Of a stretch of DNA of 64,000 nucleotides, positions 1 through 14,300 are shown piece after piece; the first letter of the stretch is position 1; every line of letters begins with the position of its first letter. The notes below the pieces were generated by a model. The model was given only the letters and a program-made list of their open reading frames with translations. It ran no database searches and was not told the DNA's origin. Source of the DNA: Gavia stellata (Eukaryota; Chordata; Aves; Gaviiformes; Gaviidae); NCBI RefSeq assembly GCF_030936135.1, contig NC_082598.1, positions 57,008,347 to 57,072,346 of the forward strand, in the 5' to 3' direction. Position numbers and translations under genes: made by a program.

Positions 1-3000
1 TAGCTCACATTGCATCCTCAATGAGCACAGAAAACAAAAAATCCCAAGGAAGGATCTGAGTATCAAGTAGTACTTCTTTAGGTTCACTGACTACAGCGAT
101 CCTTAGGTCAGGCTGGTGCCCTACACTTGAGCTAGACTGAATAGGAATATAACAGTATCTCGTTGCTATTACCATCGATAACTGAGTGTTCATCGCAATT
201 CATTTCAATGCAGCAATGCCTAGGTCCTCTAGTGATAAGTGAGGACCTTCTTGTGCTAAGCATTGCAAAAAGGAAACGAAAAAGTGACTATGCCTGCAGC
301 AGATAGTGTAATTGAAGATAAACTCCTGTCAGGTATTTTCTGCATTGCTGCATAATTGCTTATTACTGACTGACCATTAAAATGACATTATTAAAATTAA
401 GGGGGGGGGTGTTGCTGATGAAGGGTATACAGAAATCGTTCTAAAGCTTTTGTGTAAGTTTCTATTTCCTATAGTTGAAGTGTGGGGTATGAAGATGAAA
501 TGATTCAAAACCCTTACTGAGATGTAATAGGAAATAACCTGTCAGCAAAGAAAGCATGAGAAAAGCTAGGGCAGTTGATGCAAACAATAGTTTTTGCTAC
601 ACTAATGAACCTAGTTTCATTTTCTTTAGTGTCCCAAATTTTCATACTATTTTCCTAAAAAGATAAAGTTCTCAGTCTTGCTCAGAAGATGAATGCAGTG
701 GATCACAGAGATGAGAACCTGAAATTTGTGCTGGATTGAATCATATGATAGAGAAACTTTGAGTTCTCCGAGATAGACATCCAGAAACTGGTATGTGAAA
801 CTCTGAACCACTACAATCCAATGAGCAGTAATAATAGATAATGCATTACTTTGCCTAACTGTACATCACCTCATGCACTTAAATCTTGCTGTTTCCATAG
901 CAAGCAAAAAAAGGTTCTCATTAATTTTATTAATGGATGTAGCTGTTTTTACAGAAAACTTTGCCTTTAGTTAAATGAAGAAAATAAAGCTTTGGAGGAA
1001 TGGACTGAAAGATTCTCCCCTACTAAGCTGGCACTGCTTTGGCTTTCATATTTTAAGATTATGGGGAACATGCACACAAGAAACTTTTCAGTATGTCTTA
1101 CAATTTAGAATATTTTATCTGGAGGTGATCTATACTTTGCAATAGTTTAAACAGTTTTAGAAATGACTGAATTGTACTTCATAGGCTCAATGCAGTCATG
1201 TAAGCACAATGATGAAGTTCTGTATTTCAGACAGTGAATTTAATTAAGGGCAAGAGTCAGGAAAAAAAGACTTCTGAAGTCTTAGCTCTGAGAACTCAGC
1301 TTGAGTCATAGGGAGAGCTCTGATTTTGAGTGTTAGGTACATTCCCCATGAAAAATCAGGCTCTGTGAAGGTGTCTCAAAGTGTACTCAAATGCTGCTCT
1401 CCAAAATATTCACTAGGTATCCTGAAGTAACAAGGAATGAAGGATGAAATATACTGGAGCTGGCCACCTGAATTTCACTGAACTTCTGTAGGACTTGGGA
1501 ACTCGTAGTAGGCCATATGAAATCCCAGTGTATGGTTAGGACCCATAATGATTTTTATATTGTGGGATAATTTATATGACTTTATTATAGCCTCGTAACT
1601 TGGGATCCAGAAAAAGTACTTTATTAGGTACCCAGGTGGATTGGTTTACTTCATTTCAGAAATTCAAAGTTTTAGCTGTTACCATTTGATATTACAGCTA
1701 TATTGCAAACTTCTATTTTTGTTTAAAACAGATGAATGCAAACTACAATTGCAAAAAATTAAGAGACGCTCTTTGAATCTAAAGCCTTCCTACATTAAGG
1801 AGATTTACAACAATTCATATTAGACTTGCTCAGAAACATTTTTGTTAAGATAGTGCTTTAAATACTAGAAACTGAGCTATGTTAGGGCTCCAGAAATTCC
1901 TAAGAACATGCAATGGTTTTGTAGCTGTTTCTTTAATGTAGAGAAGGTTACAGTATTCTAAGAGTTTTCTTATTCTGATTAACAACAAAACTAATTTATT
2001 TTGATTGAAGCAGGGATAGGCTGCAGTTTAATGGACCAATCTTGCATTTATGCAAACTTGCATTTTACTTACTTGAACTGTTGTGACAAAAAGCATGTAC
2101 AAGTACTTCCAAAATTGGGTCCACTCAAACTGAAGTGTTTCTCCATTCAGGGAATATTTTTAAGTGTTGCTATTGATAACCTGGAACTCAGAAAACGTCG
2201 AAGCCAATGAACAGCACAGAGTCTTTGGCTCTGACATCTAGCACCTGTGTGCTTCACCATCTGCCCTCTGCTCGGACGGTGCTTGTGAACCTTAAGTAAG
2301 GATTCACCTTTTCAATGCAAACACAGATTGAAGAATTATTCCTTCTGACTTTTCATCTTAGGAAGTTTCACTGACTAATTACCTCCTTCAAACACTAAAG
2401 TATACTTTTGCTGTCATTTTAAGACAGCTTGTAAAAATGCAGATATGTGAAATGGACCTAACGCCTGCAATGGGAAACACAGCCATGACAATCCATGTGC
2501 CTGTAGATCTATTACTGATAATTCCTTTTAGAATATTGTTTGTTCAGAAATAGTGAAAAAATCTTCTTTTAGATTAGTATAATAATAAAAATCTATTTTT
2601 GTAAAGATATGTTTCTTCTCTTTTTTTTTAAACAAGACTCTTTTCAGAAACAAAGAGCTTTATATGCTATCCAAGATCTGCCTTCTATTGTGAACTAAAA
2701 AAAGCATCACTGCAAAATTAGCAGAGCAGAGGAAATAAACAGTTGCCTCAGATAAAATGCTGCATTTCTAGTATGCATCCTAGCTTATCTATCAATATAA
2801 TAGAGCTCGTCAAACACTATCAAAATACTGAGCAATTTTCAAAATACACTTCAAGTTTCCAAATGTCAGCTTAGTTCTGTTCTTTTCTAGCTGCTCCTGA
2901 AGTCGTGACCATTATTTACTGCTGTGTCCAGCCAGAGGTCTGTCATGAATTGGAATAGATAAAAGCTTGTGTTCCTAAAATAAATTACAGAACTTAGTGT

Positions 3001-6000
3001 TAGATCTTTCCTCTTAGACCCAGATATCACCAGCATCCCCTAGTCCAGCCAGAAGGAGCACTCATGGAACCAGAGTAACCTATGGTTCCACATTAATAAG
3101 CGTATCAGAATTTGGGCATCTATGAAAAAACATCATATTTAAGTGGAAGTAAAATATTACCATACCAATTTATAAAATGGATAAAGAAAGTCAAGTAGCT
3201 GTTTTTATAGCAAATTACAGAGCAATTTGGTTTGCGGACAGAAAAATCACAGGACTACTTTCCAGTTATTTTTTTCTAAATACAAGGTACACTTCTCAAA
3301 ATTCAGAAGGGCCTTCCTTCTTTCTGCCCTACACTATATTCCTCAAAATGACGTGCAAATTCAGTCAAACAATCCTGTAGAACAGACTCCTTTCCTGAAA
3401 ATACAGTTGTTAATTCCATCCTAACTATAACTTCAAAGCAGAAAGCAACTGTTCCCTTCAATCTACTCTGTTTTTCAGCAGTGCCTATCTTACATATTCA
3501 AGCTAAACACTTGATTTAAAAGAACAGGTCTATGCTATAAATCCTTCCTGATATAATACTTCAAAGAATCACAATCCTAACTGACATTTTTATACTAACA
3601 GAAGGAGACTTTATATTTCATTTAGGAAGCTGCAAAAGTTACAGTGGAAGAAAGTCTTTTGCTGATACAAATTGCAGCTCTATTGCAGATTTTGCTAATA
3701 CAGTGGTATCAGCAAGTCCAGCTAGACTTGGCCTTATTAGAGGGAAAAGACAGGCATGCATAAAAGGTATAGCGTAAGTTATTTTATTCTAAATGAATAG
3801 GAGATAACCTACAGTCAGCCCATGCCAGAGTTATAGATGTAAAAACATCAGGACACACTTGAATCAGGTCTCAGAGGTATTTTAAATGGCACTAGCTACC
3901 ACAATTTAAAAACAAAGATCAATTTTTTCTGCCTTTGTTCACCCCATACATGGTACCTAAAGTAGTCTGCAGTTCAGATTAAGTTCCTGAACTCTCACAA
4001 GCAAAACGATATGTATATTCAGAGGCAAGACAGAGGCAGCTAGCACCTTGAACCTTCCTGTGGGAGCAGGTTTTACCACTAGAGTGAACACTTTACATAG
4101 ATTCTTTTAATGGCTGGAGTTCTATCTTCACACTCTGCTTCATAGCATAGGCAACATTCTTCTGATTAACGTTTAGGAAGAGTATGTCTTCTGTTTACTA
4201 ATGGGAACTGCTTCAGTGTCTTTTCCTACTATACCACCATTAAAAACCTTCAGTGCTAGAGAGGGAGAAGGATGGGCTGACAGAAAAGCAATAAAAGTTC
4301 TGGATTCCTCCTCCTCATGCTGCTATTTTTAAATCACCCTGGAAGCTGCAGGCACTACAAAGACAAAGCCTTTCTTTTTTTTCCTCCAAAGGAAATATCA
4401 GTTGAAAAAGTATGCAAATTCTGCAGGTAGCTAAGGCAATCCTGAGTAAATGAAAACATTCCTTTGGATGTTTAAGGAACCTTAGCCTAAATCTTAATTG
4501 TGGAGAAGGAAAAAGAGGTATGGGAAATAGCTGCATGTATCAGCCTTACACATACTTAAAATACAGGATGGCTAAGAAAAGCTGTAGCTTTCACCTACCT
4601 AGGAAAGTCTGAGATGTTTTCATGTTTAGAGATCCTCCCCTCATCACACAAGGCATGGAAAGAGGATTGCTGAGTGCTGGTCACAGACAGCAAGACTCGA
4701 GATCCTTTTCCAGTGCTCAGCCTGAGCCAGTTCTTGAGAGCCGAACAAAACCTGGAGCAGGGATGAAGACAGGGAGCACAAGCTGTGAAGAACAGCTCAG
4801 AAGTGTGAGTGGAGAGTTGGAAGACCTGATACCTTCTCAACTACCTGTCTTAGTCGTGGTGGTAAAGCATTAAGTGTAACCCATGCATGACTGGGACAGG
4901 TTTGAAGGAGTGTAACAGAATCTGGCAGGATACACGGAAATAACTGAAGGGAGGCTTGTGGGTGTAAGAGCTAGGTCTGGTCAGGAAAAAAGCCATGCCT
5001 CCACACGAAGCTCCCGAGAGGCAGTCACAGTGCCTACAAACCTCCTTTGTAACAGCAGCTGGGCTAAGCGCAAGACCACGCCGGGGCTGCGGTGTGGAGG
5101 GGACTTATGTTCCTCAAAATGAAGAGAGACAAAGCTGATCCCACCCAAGGCCCTGGAAGTGGGAATTTAACGTATTCAGCTTGAACAATACCCCCCCACA
5201 GAGACAAATTCCTCTTCCTCACCCTCCACCCCTCCTTCACGTTGGTAGTATTATTAGCAATTAGGCAGAGGACCCAAGATGCTGCCAAGATAGAAGTCAC
5301 CTTGGACACTGCTTATCTCTGAATGCAACTCTGTCCTGGCACAGCTTCTTCTCTCTTGCAATAATCCCGTGGCATCTGCTTCATTTGCTCCTGGAACCGA
5401 GACACTAAATAACAATGAAACACAAATATGTAAACACAGATATGACAGTTCTCATAAAAGTTGTGTGGAATACGTCACTCAGTATAACAAGAAAACTTTT
5501 CCTATGCAGGGTTAAAAACCCAGTTTTTTTCATTATTCTTCATTGAAAGCAAAATACGAACCCTCATTTTCACAAAGGGCTAAAGGAATATATTCAGATT
5601 TCTGAGCAGTCTTTTCTGTTTGAAAATCTATGCTATTACAAGTATTTCTGACCTATTTTAACAGCCAACACACCTTATATCACTATTTCAAATACTTGCA
5701 AATCCACAAAGGAACTAGTAGAGGGGAAAAAAAGAAGTCTGTGAGTTGAGGAGAAAGGGTTTCTGAATACCTCTGCCCCCTGCCCAAATTAAACAACACT
5801 GTCCCCTGGGAGGGACAGTGGCATATTAGGACCCCCATTCCAGGTTACATGGATCCTAATACTTGGCCAGACCCTGGCCCTTGTGCCTTCAGACACTGTT
5901 GGTGGGCTAGCCAACCCGAAACCCAAGCAGAGAGCTTGCCATGGGGTCTTAGATTAATACTAATCCAACTCTGTGCACCATCAGACCTGGTGTGGTGGTT

Positions 6001-7419
6001 TGCAGTTTTTCCTCTGTCTAATTACAACTCAAGGGATAAAACAGGTACCATAATACAGCTGGGTAGGGTCTGTGTCCTTGCATTTCTTTGTGAATATGTT
6101 TTTGCAGCCAGGAGATTGGAATTAAACTTTCTATAAACTTAAGACTCTTCTAAATCTCCAACATGCCCTGGCCCTTCTCTCCAAATTGCATCTGGAAGTC
6201 CAACCCGTTTCCCCAGGCTTAAACCCATCTACATACAAGCCTTGAAAGATCCAATGCCAATATGCAGTTAGAAGTTCTGTAACACTTGCTAGTAAATTCA
6301 AATACAGGGTCTTCCAGCAGATTTAGGAAAGTGCACATGAGCAGAGTCTTCCCTCTGAAATACAAGTCACTGAGGGGAAGGGGGAAGAAATTAAACTTTT
6401 AGAATATACACAATCCATTTGTTACTTTGGGTATCATGAAGGAAGACATGCACTTGTATGCATCTACTTCTGTTTCTATCTCCTACAGAAACTGCTGGAA
6501 AAGGTTTTCCAACTCATTTCAAAACTCTAATAGATGTATTTTTAAAAAAAGCAACAAGCCCCTCCCTCCCTCCTCCCCATTAGAAACTAGCTGACAGGGC
6601 TAGAAAAGGGGTTTTTTATCTACCAACACTGTCACTAACTACTAAAGAGATTTCTGCCTTTGCTACTTCCTTGTATAAGAAAGCAGTACTTTTCAATAAT
6701 AATCATACAGGCTATGGTAGAACAGTTAAGAGAGTAGAGTCTTCCTTTTCCAAGATAGGTTGACAGGCAATACTACTTTGACACGTGCAAGGCTTGTGAA
6801 TTTTATAGCAATACTTAACAGCATGGAATACTTAGGTGATCAAAAAGTCTTGTGGTTCAGGTATGCCAGAAAGGAAGCTAACTTATTGACACCTAAGATA
6901 ATTCCCTTCATTTTCTTCTATTCTTCCCTCTCTCACATCATCAAAACAATGCAGTTCAGTTGGACTGTGCTTTTAATTAAAATATACATCGCCTACCACT
7001 TATCTTCCATTCATATTCAACAGGACAATATTAAGGTTCTTTACAGATTAAGACAGCTTGAAAACACTGTTTCGGCTCTCTTCTGCTCTTTTTACAGGTT
7101 AGGGGCCATTTATCTTCTGCCAACGCTCTTCTCTCCTCCCTCAGAGAATTACAACAACGCCACCACCCATGAAGTTTCTCACTGTATAAAAACAGAACAG
7201 GCCACTTAAAATTATCACTTTAAGTAGAATATGTTGTTTAACAGTTAATTTTTGAAATTGTTTAAAAGATAATATATTTTTTCTCTAAGGAACTGTACAA
7301 TTTGAGATGAACTTCATTAACTCTGCACAATACAGACAACTCTGAACAGGTGAAGCATTTTAAGTATTGGAAAGTGGGGTGAAAGAAAAGCTGCAATGAT
7401 TTCCCAGATTAATAACAGC
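1..7419. other. 3' flank of INTS12, no gene supported
   Basis: AT-rich sequence with only short, uninformative open frames. In human the next gene on this side is ARHGEF38, but no exon of it could be recognised. It contains a nine-base G run at 401-409, a GC-richer patch at about 5760-5960 with a perfect hairpin (5797-5820), and one longer unrecognised open frame at 6760-7209 on the plus strand. Confidence 0.6.
5797..5820. repeat. Perfect 9-bp inverted repeat (hairpin, 6-nt loop)
   Basis: CACTGTCCC at 5797-5805 and its reverse complement GGGACAGTG at 5812-5820. It stands in a local GC-richer patch of unknown origin. Confidence 0.8.
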
Positions 7420-7425
7420 TTTATT
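7420..7425 (-). terminator. Candidate polyadenylation signal AATAAA for INTS12 (distal)
   Basis: A second AATAAA hexamer on the minus strand, about 360 nt after the stop codon and 42 bp beyond the first. Sequence alone does not say which is used. Confidence 0.45.
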
Positions 7426-7461
7426 AATAACATTTAAGAATGACAATTTCAGTAAGTTCAA

Positions 7462-7467
7462 TTTATT
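7462..7467 (-). terminator. Candidate polyadenylation signal AATAAA for INTS12 (proximal)
   Basis: TTTATT on the plus strand reads AATAAA on the INTS12 strand, about 315 nt after the stop codon. Confidence 0.45.
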
Positions 7468-7780
7468 AAGTGTTCACAGAAATCTGATTTTTTTGTACTT
7501 CAAAATTTTATACTTCAAATTACAATTTCAAGTTTCAGTGCTTTGAGCTAAAAAACAGGAGCATGTAAGTAGGGAATTCCTCCAACATATTCAATTCACA
7601 GATTTGCAAAGTCAGAAGGAATACTAGGATTATCAAAGTTTGACCTCCTGTATAACACAGGTTTTGGGCTTCCCTGATTTAACTACTGTTTCAGTCCAGT
7701 AACCGGGGGATTTTCTTTAAGAAGAACACCAACGCTGCTGTTTCGCAGCACACAACCAACAAAATTAGCAAGCAGCCATA

Positions 7781-8362
7781 CTACTTCTTGAGTTTCTTTT
7801 GAGCAGCCTTCTTCTTGACCATTTGCAACCTCTTCATAGCATTGAGCTGAGATTCCTGAGAAGTCGGGCCTTTTAGGGTGGTTGACTGATTGCCAGTATC
7901 TGCCGTGGTTTTGCTTGCGCTGCCCCCACTGCTACCCGCAGTCCCACTGTTGCCATTCCCACTGCTCACCTGGCTGCTGGTGCTTGGCGCAGTACTGCTG
8001 GGACTAGGAAGACCTACTTTGCTGACATTGTCGCTGCTTACCGAACGGCTAAGAGGGGTCTTCCCCAGTGTCAGAGGTGGAGGAGGTTTCAGCTGAACAG
8101 GGTTTGTGCTGTTGTTAGCAGAAGCTATTTTTGCCCCTAGTCCTGTTTTGGAAGTTGCCAACCCTGACAAACCCACAGGTTTCTGGTTATTTGAAGAAGC
8201 TGCAGGTTTCCCACTGGTGCTCTGTGCTGTTGATCCCAGTTTGGCGGTTGATGGATTGGCAGAGGAAGTTTTGGCTGCAAAAGCAGCCCATCCTGTAAGG
8301 CCACTGGTTGCTGAAGAGGAAACACTTGTACTGGCTGAGTTCCCCGAAATTGCTGCTAAGGC
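7781..8362 (-). CDS. INTS12: INTS12 exon 7 (last coding exon, residues 271-463 and stop)
   Basis: The acceptor is ttttag at 8364-8363. The exon begins [20 protein letters not shown] and includes [47 protein letters not shown] and [13 protein letters not shown]. It ends [20 protein letters not shown] and then a lysine-rich stretch, with TAG at 7783-7781. The tail is low-complexity in S, T, G and N and closely follows human INTS12. Its relatively high GC content produces long open frames on the opposite strand (7890-8366), which are shadows. Confidence 0.96.
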   Translation of the reverse strand, partial: ALAAISGNSASTSVSSSATSGLTGWAAFAAKTSSANPSTAKLGSTAQSTSGKPAASSNNQKPVGLSGLATSKTGLGAKIASANNSTNPVQLKPPPPLTLGKTPLSRSVSSDNVSKVGLPSPSSTAPSTSSQVSSGNGNSGTAGSSGGSASKTTADTGNQSTTLKGPTSQESQLNAMKRLQMVKKKAAQKKLKK

Positions 8363-11300
8363 CTAAAATAAAGAAACATTCTTATTATAGTAGCATCTAC
8401 CTGTGCAACACATCACAGCAGGAATATATCGAGCTTCTGTTCCCAGCAACACCCAGTGGACAATATTTCATTACTGGTCACTACAGTTAAAAGTATTAAC
8501 AAGAAAAGGAAAGGATGCCAGGTGCAGCCAACTTTTAATTTCTCAGCCACATAAAACCAATATTAGCTTTTCTTCCCTTTCTTCTGTACAGCTAGCAGGC
8601 TATCACATGGCATTGTGATCCCCCATAAACTCTAAAAAACAGATTAACTGAAGTAACTACAAAAAGCCCAAATTTGTGAAGTATAAAAAGGGAGGCAAGC
8701 CACCACCTTTTATTGTTTACTGTCGTTACCCAGTGTCACTTTTTAACAAGATGACAGATGCTCAGACAAAAAACAGACACTGAGCAATTAAGTATTGCAT
8801 TTATTACAGTCTTTTGGTCAAAGTAGGAGTGTTGAAACTTTTTCCTTCTCATCCCTCCTCTTGGTTCTTAGCAGCCTGTACCATAGATGCAATTTAAAAG
8901 AAAAAAAAAAAAAAGGTCACCAGATTTCTTTCCTGTAGTCTTCCCATTCAGGTACTGCAAAAGACAACCCTCCTGCAAACAAAGTTTTCCTTGACTGCCA
9001 AGTGCTATACACATTAACTGCAGTTCCCACACTTTAAACCCTATAAATCCCCAGTTTTCAGATGGGGATAATACACACGCTGAATTATTAAATCAGTTAT
9101 ACCAAATGGCAGAGTCAAAATGGAAATTAAACCCCTTTGTTCAAGTAATACCCCTTCTATAATATATCCAGACAGTTTCTAAACAGTAAAGATGATGGAT
9201 GAAGTTGGGCCTTACTCTTGCAACCTGTTTAGGCACATAAATAACTCTGCTGAGGTGAATAAAGTTATTCACAAGTGTAAATGCTTGAGCAATAGCCATC
9301 ATATTATTCATGATGGTTTGCATCCAGGCAGAGCAATGGAAACGTAACTTCGAGCACATGAATAATTGCTTTGATTCTGAGTTAAAGATGTGTTTTCCTA
9401 GGTAAGGGTCATGCTTTGTTAGACTACTATGTTATTTATTACACTGCTTCTGGTTTACCACCTTTGACCAACGTGTGACAATATTTATTAAATAACTTGG
9501 AGAAACAGAAACATAAGGCAACATATGTAAGAACCAGCCTCCTAAGGTAGATATCACAGAGTCAGCTAGAGTTTTCCTATTATGACAAGGAGAAGCCTTC
9601 TAACTATCAAAATATGCATATGTTACTTGACCACAGAGAGCAAATCACATCTTTTATACAATTCATAGAATGGTTTGGGTTGGAAGGGACCTTAAAGATC
9701 ATCTAGTTCCAATACCCCTGACATGGGCAGGGATACCTCTGACTAGATCAGGATGCTCAAAGCCCCGTCCAACCCGGCCTTGGACACTTTCAGGGTTGGG
9801 GCACCCACAGCTTCTCTGGGCAACCTGTTCCACTGCCTCACCACCCTCATGGTGAAGAATTTCTTCCAAATATCTAATCTAAATCTACCCTCTTTCAGCT
9901 TAAAGCCGTTACCCCTTGTCCTGTCACTATACTCCCTGATAAAGGGTCCCTCCCCATCTTTCCTGTAGGCCCCTTTAAGTACTGGAAGGCTGCTATGAGG
10001 TCTCCCCAGAGACTTCTCTCCTCTAGGCTGAACAACCCCAACTTTCTCAGCCTGTCCTCATAGGGGAGATGCTCCAGCACTCTGATCGTCTTCATGGTCC
10101 TTCTCTGGACCCACTTGAGCAGGTTCATGTCTGTCTTATGGTGGGGACGCCAGAGCTGGACACAGTACTCCAGGTGGGGTCTCACCAGAGCGGAATAGAG
10201 GGGCAGAACCAACTCCCTCGACTTGCTGGCCACACTTCTTTTGATGTAGCCCAGATGCGATTGGCTTTCTGGGCTGCTAGTGCACATTTAGGAGGATTTC
10301 TACTTGTATAAAACATCATTAAAAAAAAATAATCTGCAGAGTAAATTCTGTTCTCTCCCTTGTAACATAAAAGCACAGTCAAGAGATGGATGCTTTAGGG
10401 ACTTATAGTTGAATTGAGGTTTTTTTTCCCCACTCTTTTAGTGTTAATGCAAACCCACTATGCAATGGTACTACTCAGTACACACAGTAGAGTAGACTAT
10501 TTTCATTCATGGTTCTTGTGAGAAAAAATTGGTCTAATTGAAAAAATTATAATCTATGCAATGAAACGGAAATTCTTCCTCTGGAAAATTTAAACTACGT
10601 TACCTTGACTTCTGCTCTCTTGAATGCTAGAAAAGTTGCTGGGGTCTCAGGTTTTAACTTAATTTCTGGCTTCTTGACCAATGGATCCTTCACAGCTGGT
10701 GCAACTGAAACCACTGCAGGAGCTGGTTTTTGAGGTGGTTTTTGTGTCTTCTGAGCCTGTATAAGTGGTAGGAAAAAACCCCCAAATTAACATTGACTGT
10801 TTTGACTGTTAACAAAAAAGCATGAACGTTATCAGATTGCAATCTAGCCTTTCCAATTTCAAGCTGAATGGTGCCTGAGAAATAAGGTAATAGGGGATGT
10901 GCAGGTAATGCTGAGTATGATACTGGGGACAGAGTCCAGCCAAAAAGCGTCCTGAATAGGACTTGCTATTTCAGCGTGGAACGAGTGGCAGTGTTGACGC
11001 TTAGGGAACAGGAAAGCACTGGGCCTTCACAGAAATACGGCAAAGACAGGTGCACTTGAGGAAGACAAGGACATAATCCAGCAGTACTGGGATGCAGGCT
11101 GCAAGAGTCTGCTAAGAAGTGGCAGGTAAAATGGTACAATTTATGCTGAAACAAAAAAAGGAAAGGGCATATTGAAGGCAAATGTTGAATGGCTGCAATG
11201 GCTATCCTGTGCAATAACTGACCTCAAACACACACTCCTCTGAGTTCAAAGGTCTGATGATCATCAGAATAACCATGTATTTCAGTCAGTGATGATAACT

Positions 11301-14300
11301 CCTAGGCCAGGATCTTACATTGCCTTCTTTTCTTGTTTCTTAGTAGAGCCATTTCAATAGATAACAATTTGCTAAGTTATCATAGAACAGTTCCAAAACA
11401 GAACACATTTTCTGCTGTATAAAAGGGTTTGATTTTAAAATGTCAGAACTAAAGTCGTGCTAACTAATGTTTCATGCGCTCAAAAGATGCTTTCCTACTC
11501 TGATGTTTGTTTCTCATGAAGAGATGAGTAGGATTCTTGTGGGATCAGGAATAATTAGTCTGTTTAGTCAAGAAATTAACACACAGATCAATCAAAATAA
11601 AGGGAATTTTTTTCCTGGAATGTGCTACCCTCAGCTTACTGTTGAGCCTGAGAACACTCAGCACTTAAGACCTGGACCGAAGTTTGCAGTCTTGTCTTAC
11701 AGGAAAACAACCACTCATGTCCAAAGCTGAGAAGAAAACTAGAACTGTAGGGCTATTTGGTAGACATGTACTAAAAACTGAGTATCACCTGAAATAAAAA
11801 CTTTTCAACTGCTGCTTACCGAATAGGAAATAATCCTATTTCACTCTTCTTCACTCAACTTTTGCTTTTTAAAAAGCTTTGTTTAAGAAGCACATTACAG
11901 AATACTCTTTGAGATGCTACATTAAAAAACACAGCTGCAGCAAGGGAAGCACTGCTGAGAAAAATGGTCCTCCAACATGCTTCCAAAGATTTCTGCAATC
12001 CATAAAATACTCTCACATATTAGAAATAGCCTACTGTATTCAAATAGTGCTCATACAAAAAACTGACTCCTACCATTCTCTTCATCTGCCTGGTACAGCG
12101 GGCACAATACCACACAAGTCGAGGATCATTCACTTCCTTGTCTGTCACTTGAGGTTTATGGCAATCCTGGTGGTAGAGATTATGGCACTCCTGACACTCC
12201 ACTAGCTGATTCCCAGAAATAACTGTCATTTGCCTGCAGAGCAAATAGTTAAGAACAGATTATGGGAGAAAGCACTTAAAGGATTATCCAATTGTTGCAA
12301 ATTTTGCAAGGCTTGCGATAAAAACTAAAAATATTTTTGCTTTCATGTGTATTTTCTACCTGTGGCAAATGAAATGTATTCCTTTTCTTCCTGTATGAGT
12401 TCATCCTAACAAATAATTTAGGAAGTTTGTATTTTTTAAAGGTAATTCCATTCAAGAAAATCTGAAACATCTATACTATTAAACATGTGTATATGACACT
12501 TTTGATTTCCCTGTTTGATTTTTATATTAGAAATGTAAGTCTTACCTGCTTTGCTTCACCTGGGCATTTTATGGATACCTCACTGTATACCAATTATGAC
12601 TTCCTCAGTATATTAGTATATGAAGGCCTAGTTTACCTTGGGATAATTGTGCTGTAAGCTGTAGAGCAATACAGTTCAAGAACAAATAATTTCTCAACGA
12701 CAAGCCTGTAAGAGTGCTTTTTGCCACAGGATTTAAAAGCATCATCATCCAAGCTGTATACTACTTTAAAGATGTTTTATTACCCGTCCTTTTGGTTCCT
12801 ACTACACAAACAGATACTTGGAATTTGAGATAATACCAGAATCATGGAAAGATGGAATAGAGAGGATTAACTGTGCAGTCCTGCCTTGCAGCAAACATGT
12901 AAGCTGGTGATGAGGACTTAATTTTGTGTGGGCCTCTGGTGAAAGTAATCATGCTGTATAAATGACAAATTAGTGATATACACATGACTGGGAGTATGTC
13001 TGTGAATTAGCCAAATACCATTTTCCTAATGATTTCTTCCTTCAGATGACAAATCAGGCTATTTAATTGCTAAGCTGCTTTTGCTTATATCCCCGAGGAG
13101 CAGGTACCCAGGTAACCATGGAAACTCTATTTGTAGATGGGTGGGAAAGGTAATACCTTATTTCTTTATATAACAGGAAAATGAGGTCTGAAGGTACTGT
13201 CCATTTGGATACTAGAACATTTTCTAAGAAATATTTCTCTTTTAAATGGGCTATTTAAAAACAGAAGGAGAAACCTTTCTGAAATTCCAGGGCCCATTAT
13301 TTTAGATGCAGGATATTTCAAAAGCTGTTTTGTTTGTTATTCCTAAATAAACTGGGTCAGAAGAAAGCAGTGATGTTTCAACCCCATGTCTCAAGGGAGG
13401 AACCTCACCCTATTTTAAAATTACAAAGAACAATCCCAGACTGATTAAAAAACCATGAACTCTTCATGCCCAGAAACAAGTTAAACGAGACTTATTTTTA
13501 AATGATATGATAACCAAGAAACAACCTGAAAGATTTTTTTACCTTCAGAAAACAAACAAACAAAAAAGTATTCATAAAAATCAAGGTTGTTCTTTCAAAA
13601 CCAGGCTTTTTAAAAAGACACATATTTTGGGGTTTTTTTTTGAGAGTTCATTATCATCTGCAAACTGCATGTAGTATTTCTTCATATAACTGAGGAGCCA
13701 TATAACTGGTGAGTCCTGTTACTCTAACATCTGCAGGTATTGGAGAGGGTGAAGTTATTTTAATACTCCCTCTCTCCTTATGCCTAACTTGGAATAAAAG
13801 AACAAAAAGAAAACCACCACAGGCATCAAAGCTCAATACTCCTAATCACTGTGAAAATACATTTGACACTTAGCAAATCTTGAACAAACACTTAATGTCT
13901 CTACTTTAGTTTTTACAACTATAAAAAAGGAATAGTTAATATTCAAATGCACTCTTTTGCATTTGTGAACCCACAGCTGGGTTCTTGTTGTTAACTTGTC
14001 TTCTACAGCAATATAAATATAAACCCTTTGGCTACGAACCCCACCTACTCTGCAATTGGACGTGGTGTTTTCATTCACAATTGATTAAATAACTGACTGA
14101 ATTATTAAAAGATGTCAGTTTCTAAATACTATTCATATTTGAGTTATTTTACAGAGTATCCATTGCTTTCATATTTCATATGTACTGGCATGTTATTATT
14201 TCAGCTCAAGATGGCCAACCCCAAAAAAGTCCCACATGTTGAAAGCTGAGCAATAAATAGTGGGATACTGTCTAACCAACGGTGTTGAATTCAGAAAATC

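Larger units (their letters stand above)
7420..7780 (-). other. INTS12: INTS12 3'UTR (end inferred from poly(A) signals)
   Basis: Directly downstream of the INTS12 stop. Two AATAAA hexamers occur on the minus strand, at 7467-7462 and 7425-7420, and would give a 3'UTR of about 330-380 nt. A small stem (GCTGC, six-base loop, GCAGC) lies shortly after the stop, near 7735-7750. Longer UTR forms cannot be excluded. Confidence 0.55.
8363..10603 (-). other. INTS12 intron 6
   Basis: Holds a MIR-like SINE relic at about 9045-9145 and a CR1 LINE fragment at 9661-10295. The rest is unremarkable AT-rich intron. Confidence 0.85.

Noticed and set aside
7890-8366. Plus-strand open frames opposite INTS12 exon 7
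   Set aside because: Shadows of the serine- and glycine-rich INTS12 coding sequence; no independent support.
9895-10287. 130-codon minus-strand open frame as a host gene
   Set aside because: It is the CR1 reverse transcriptase C-terminal region inside a truncated LINE.
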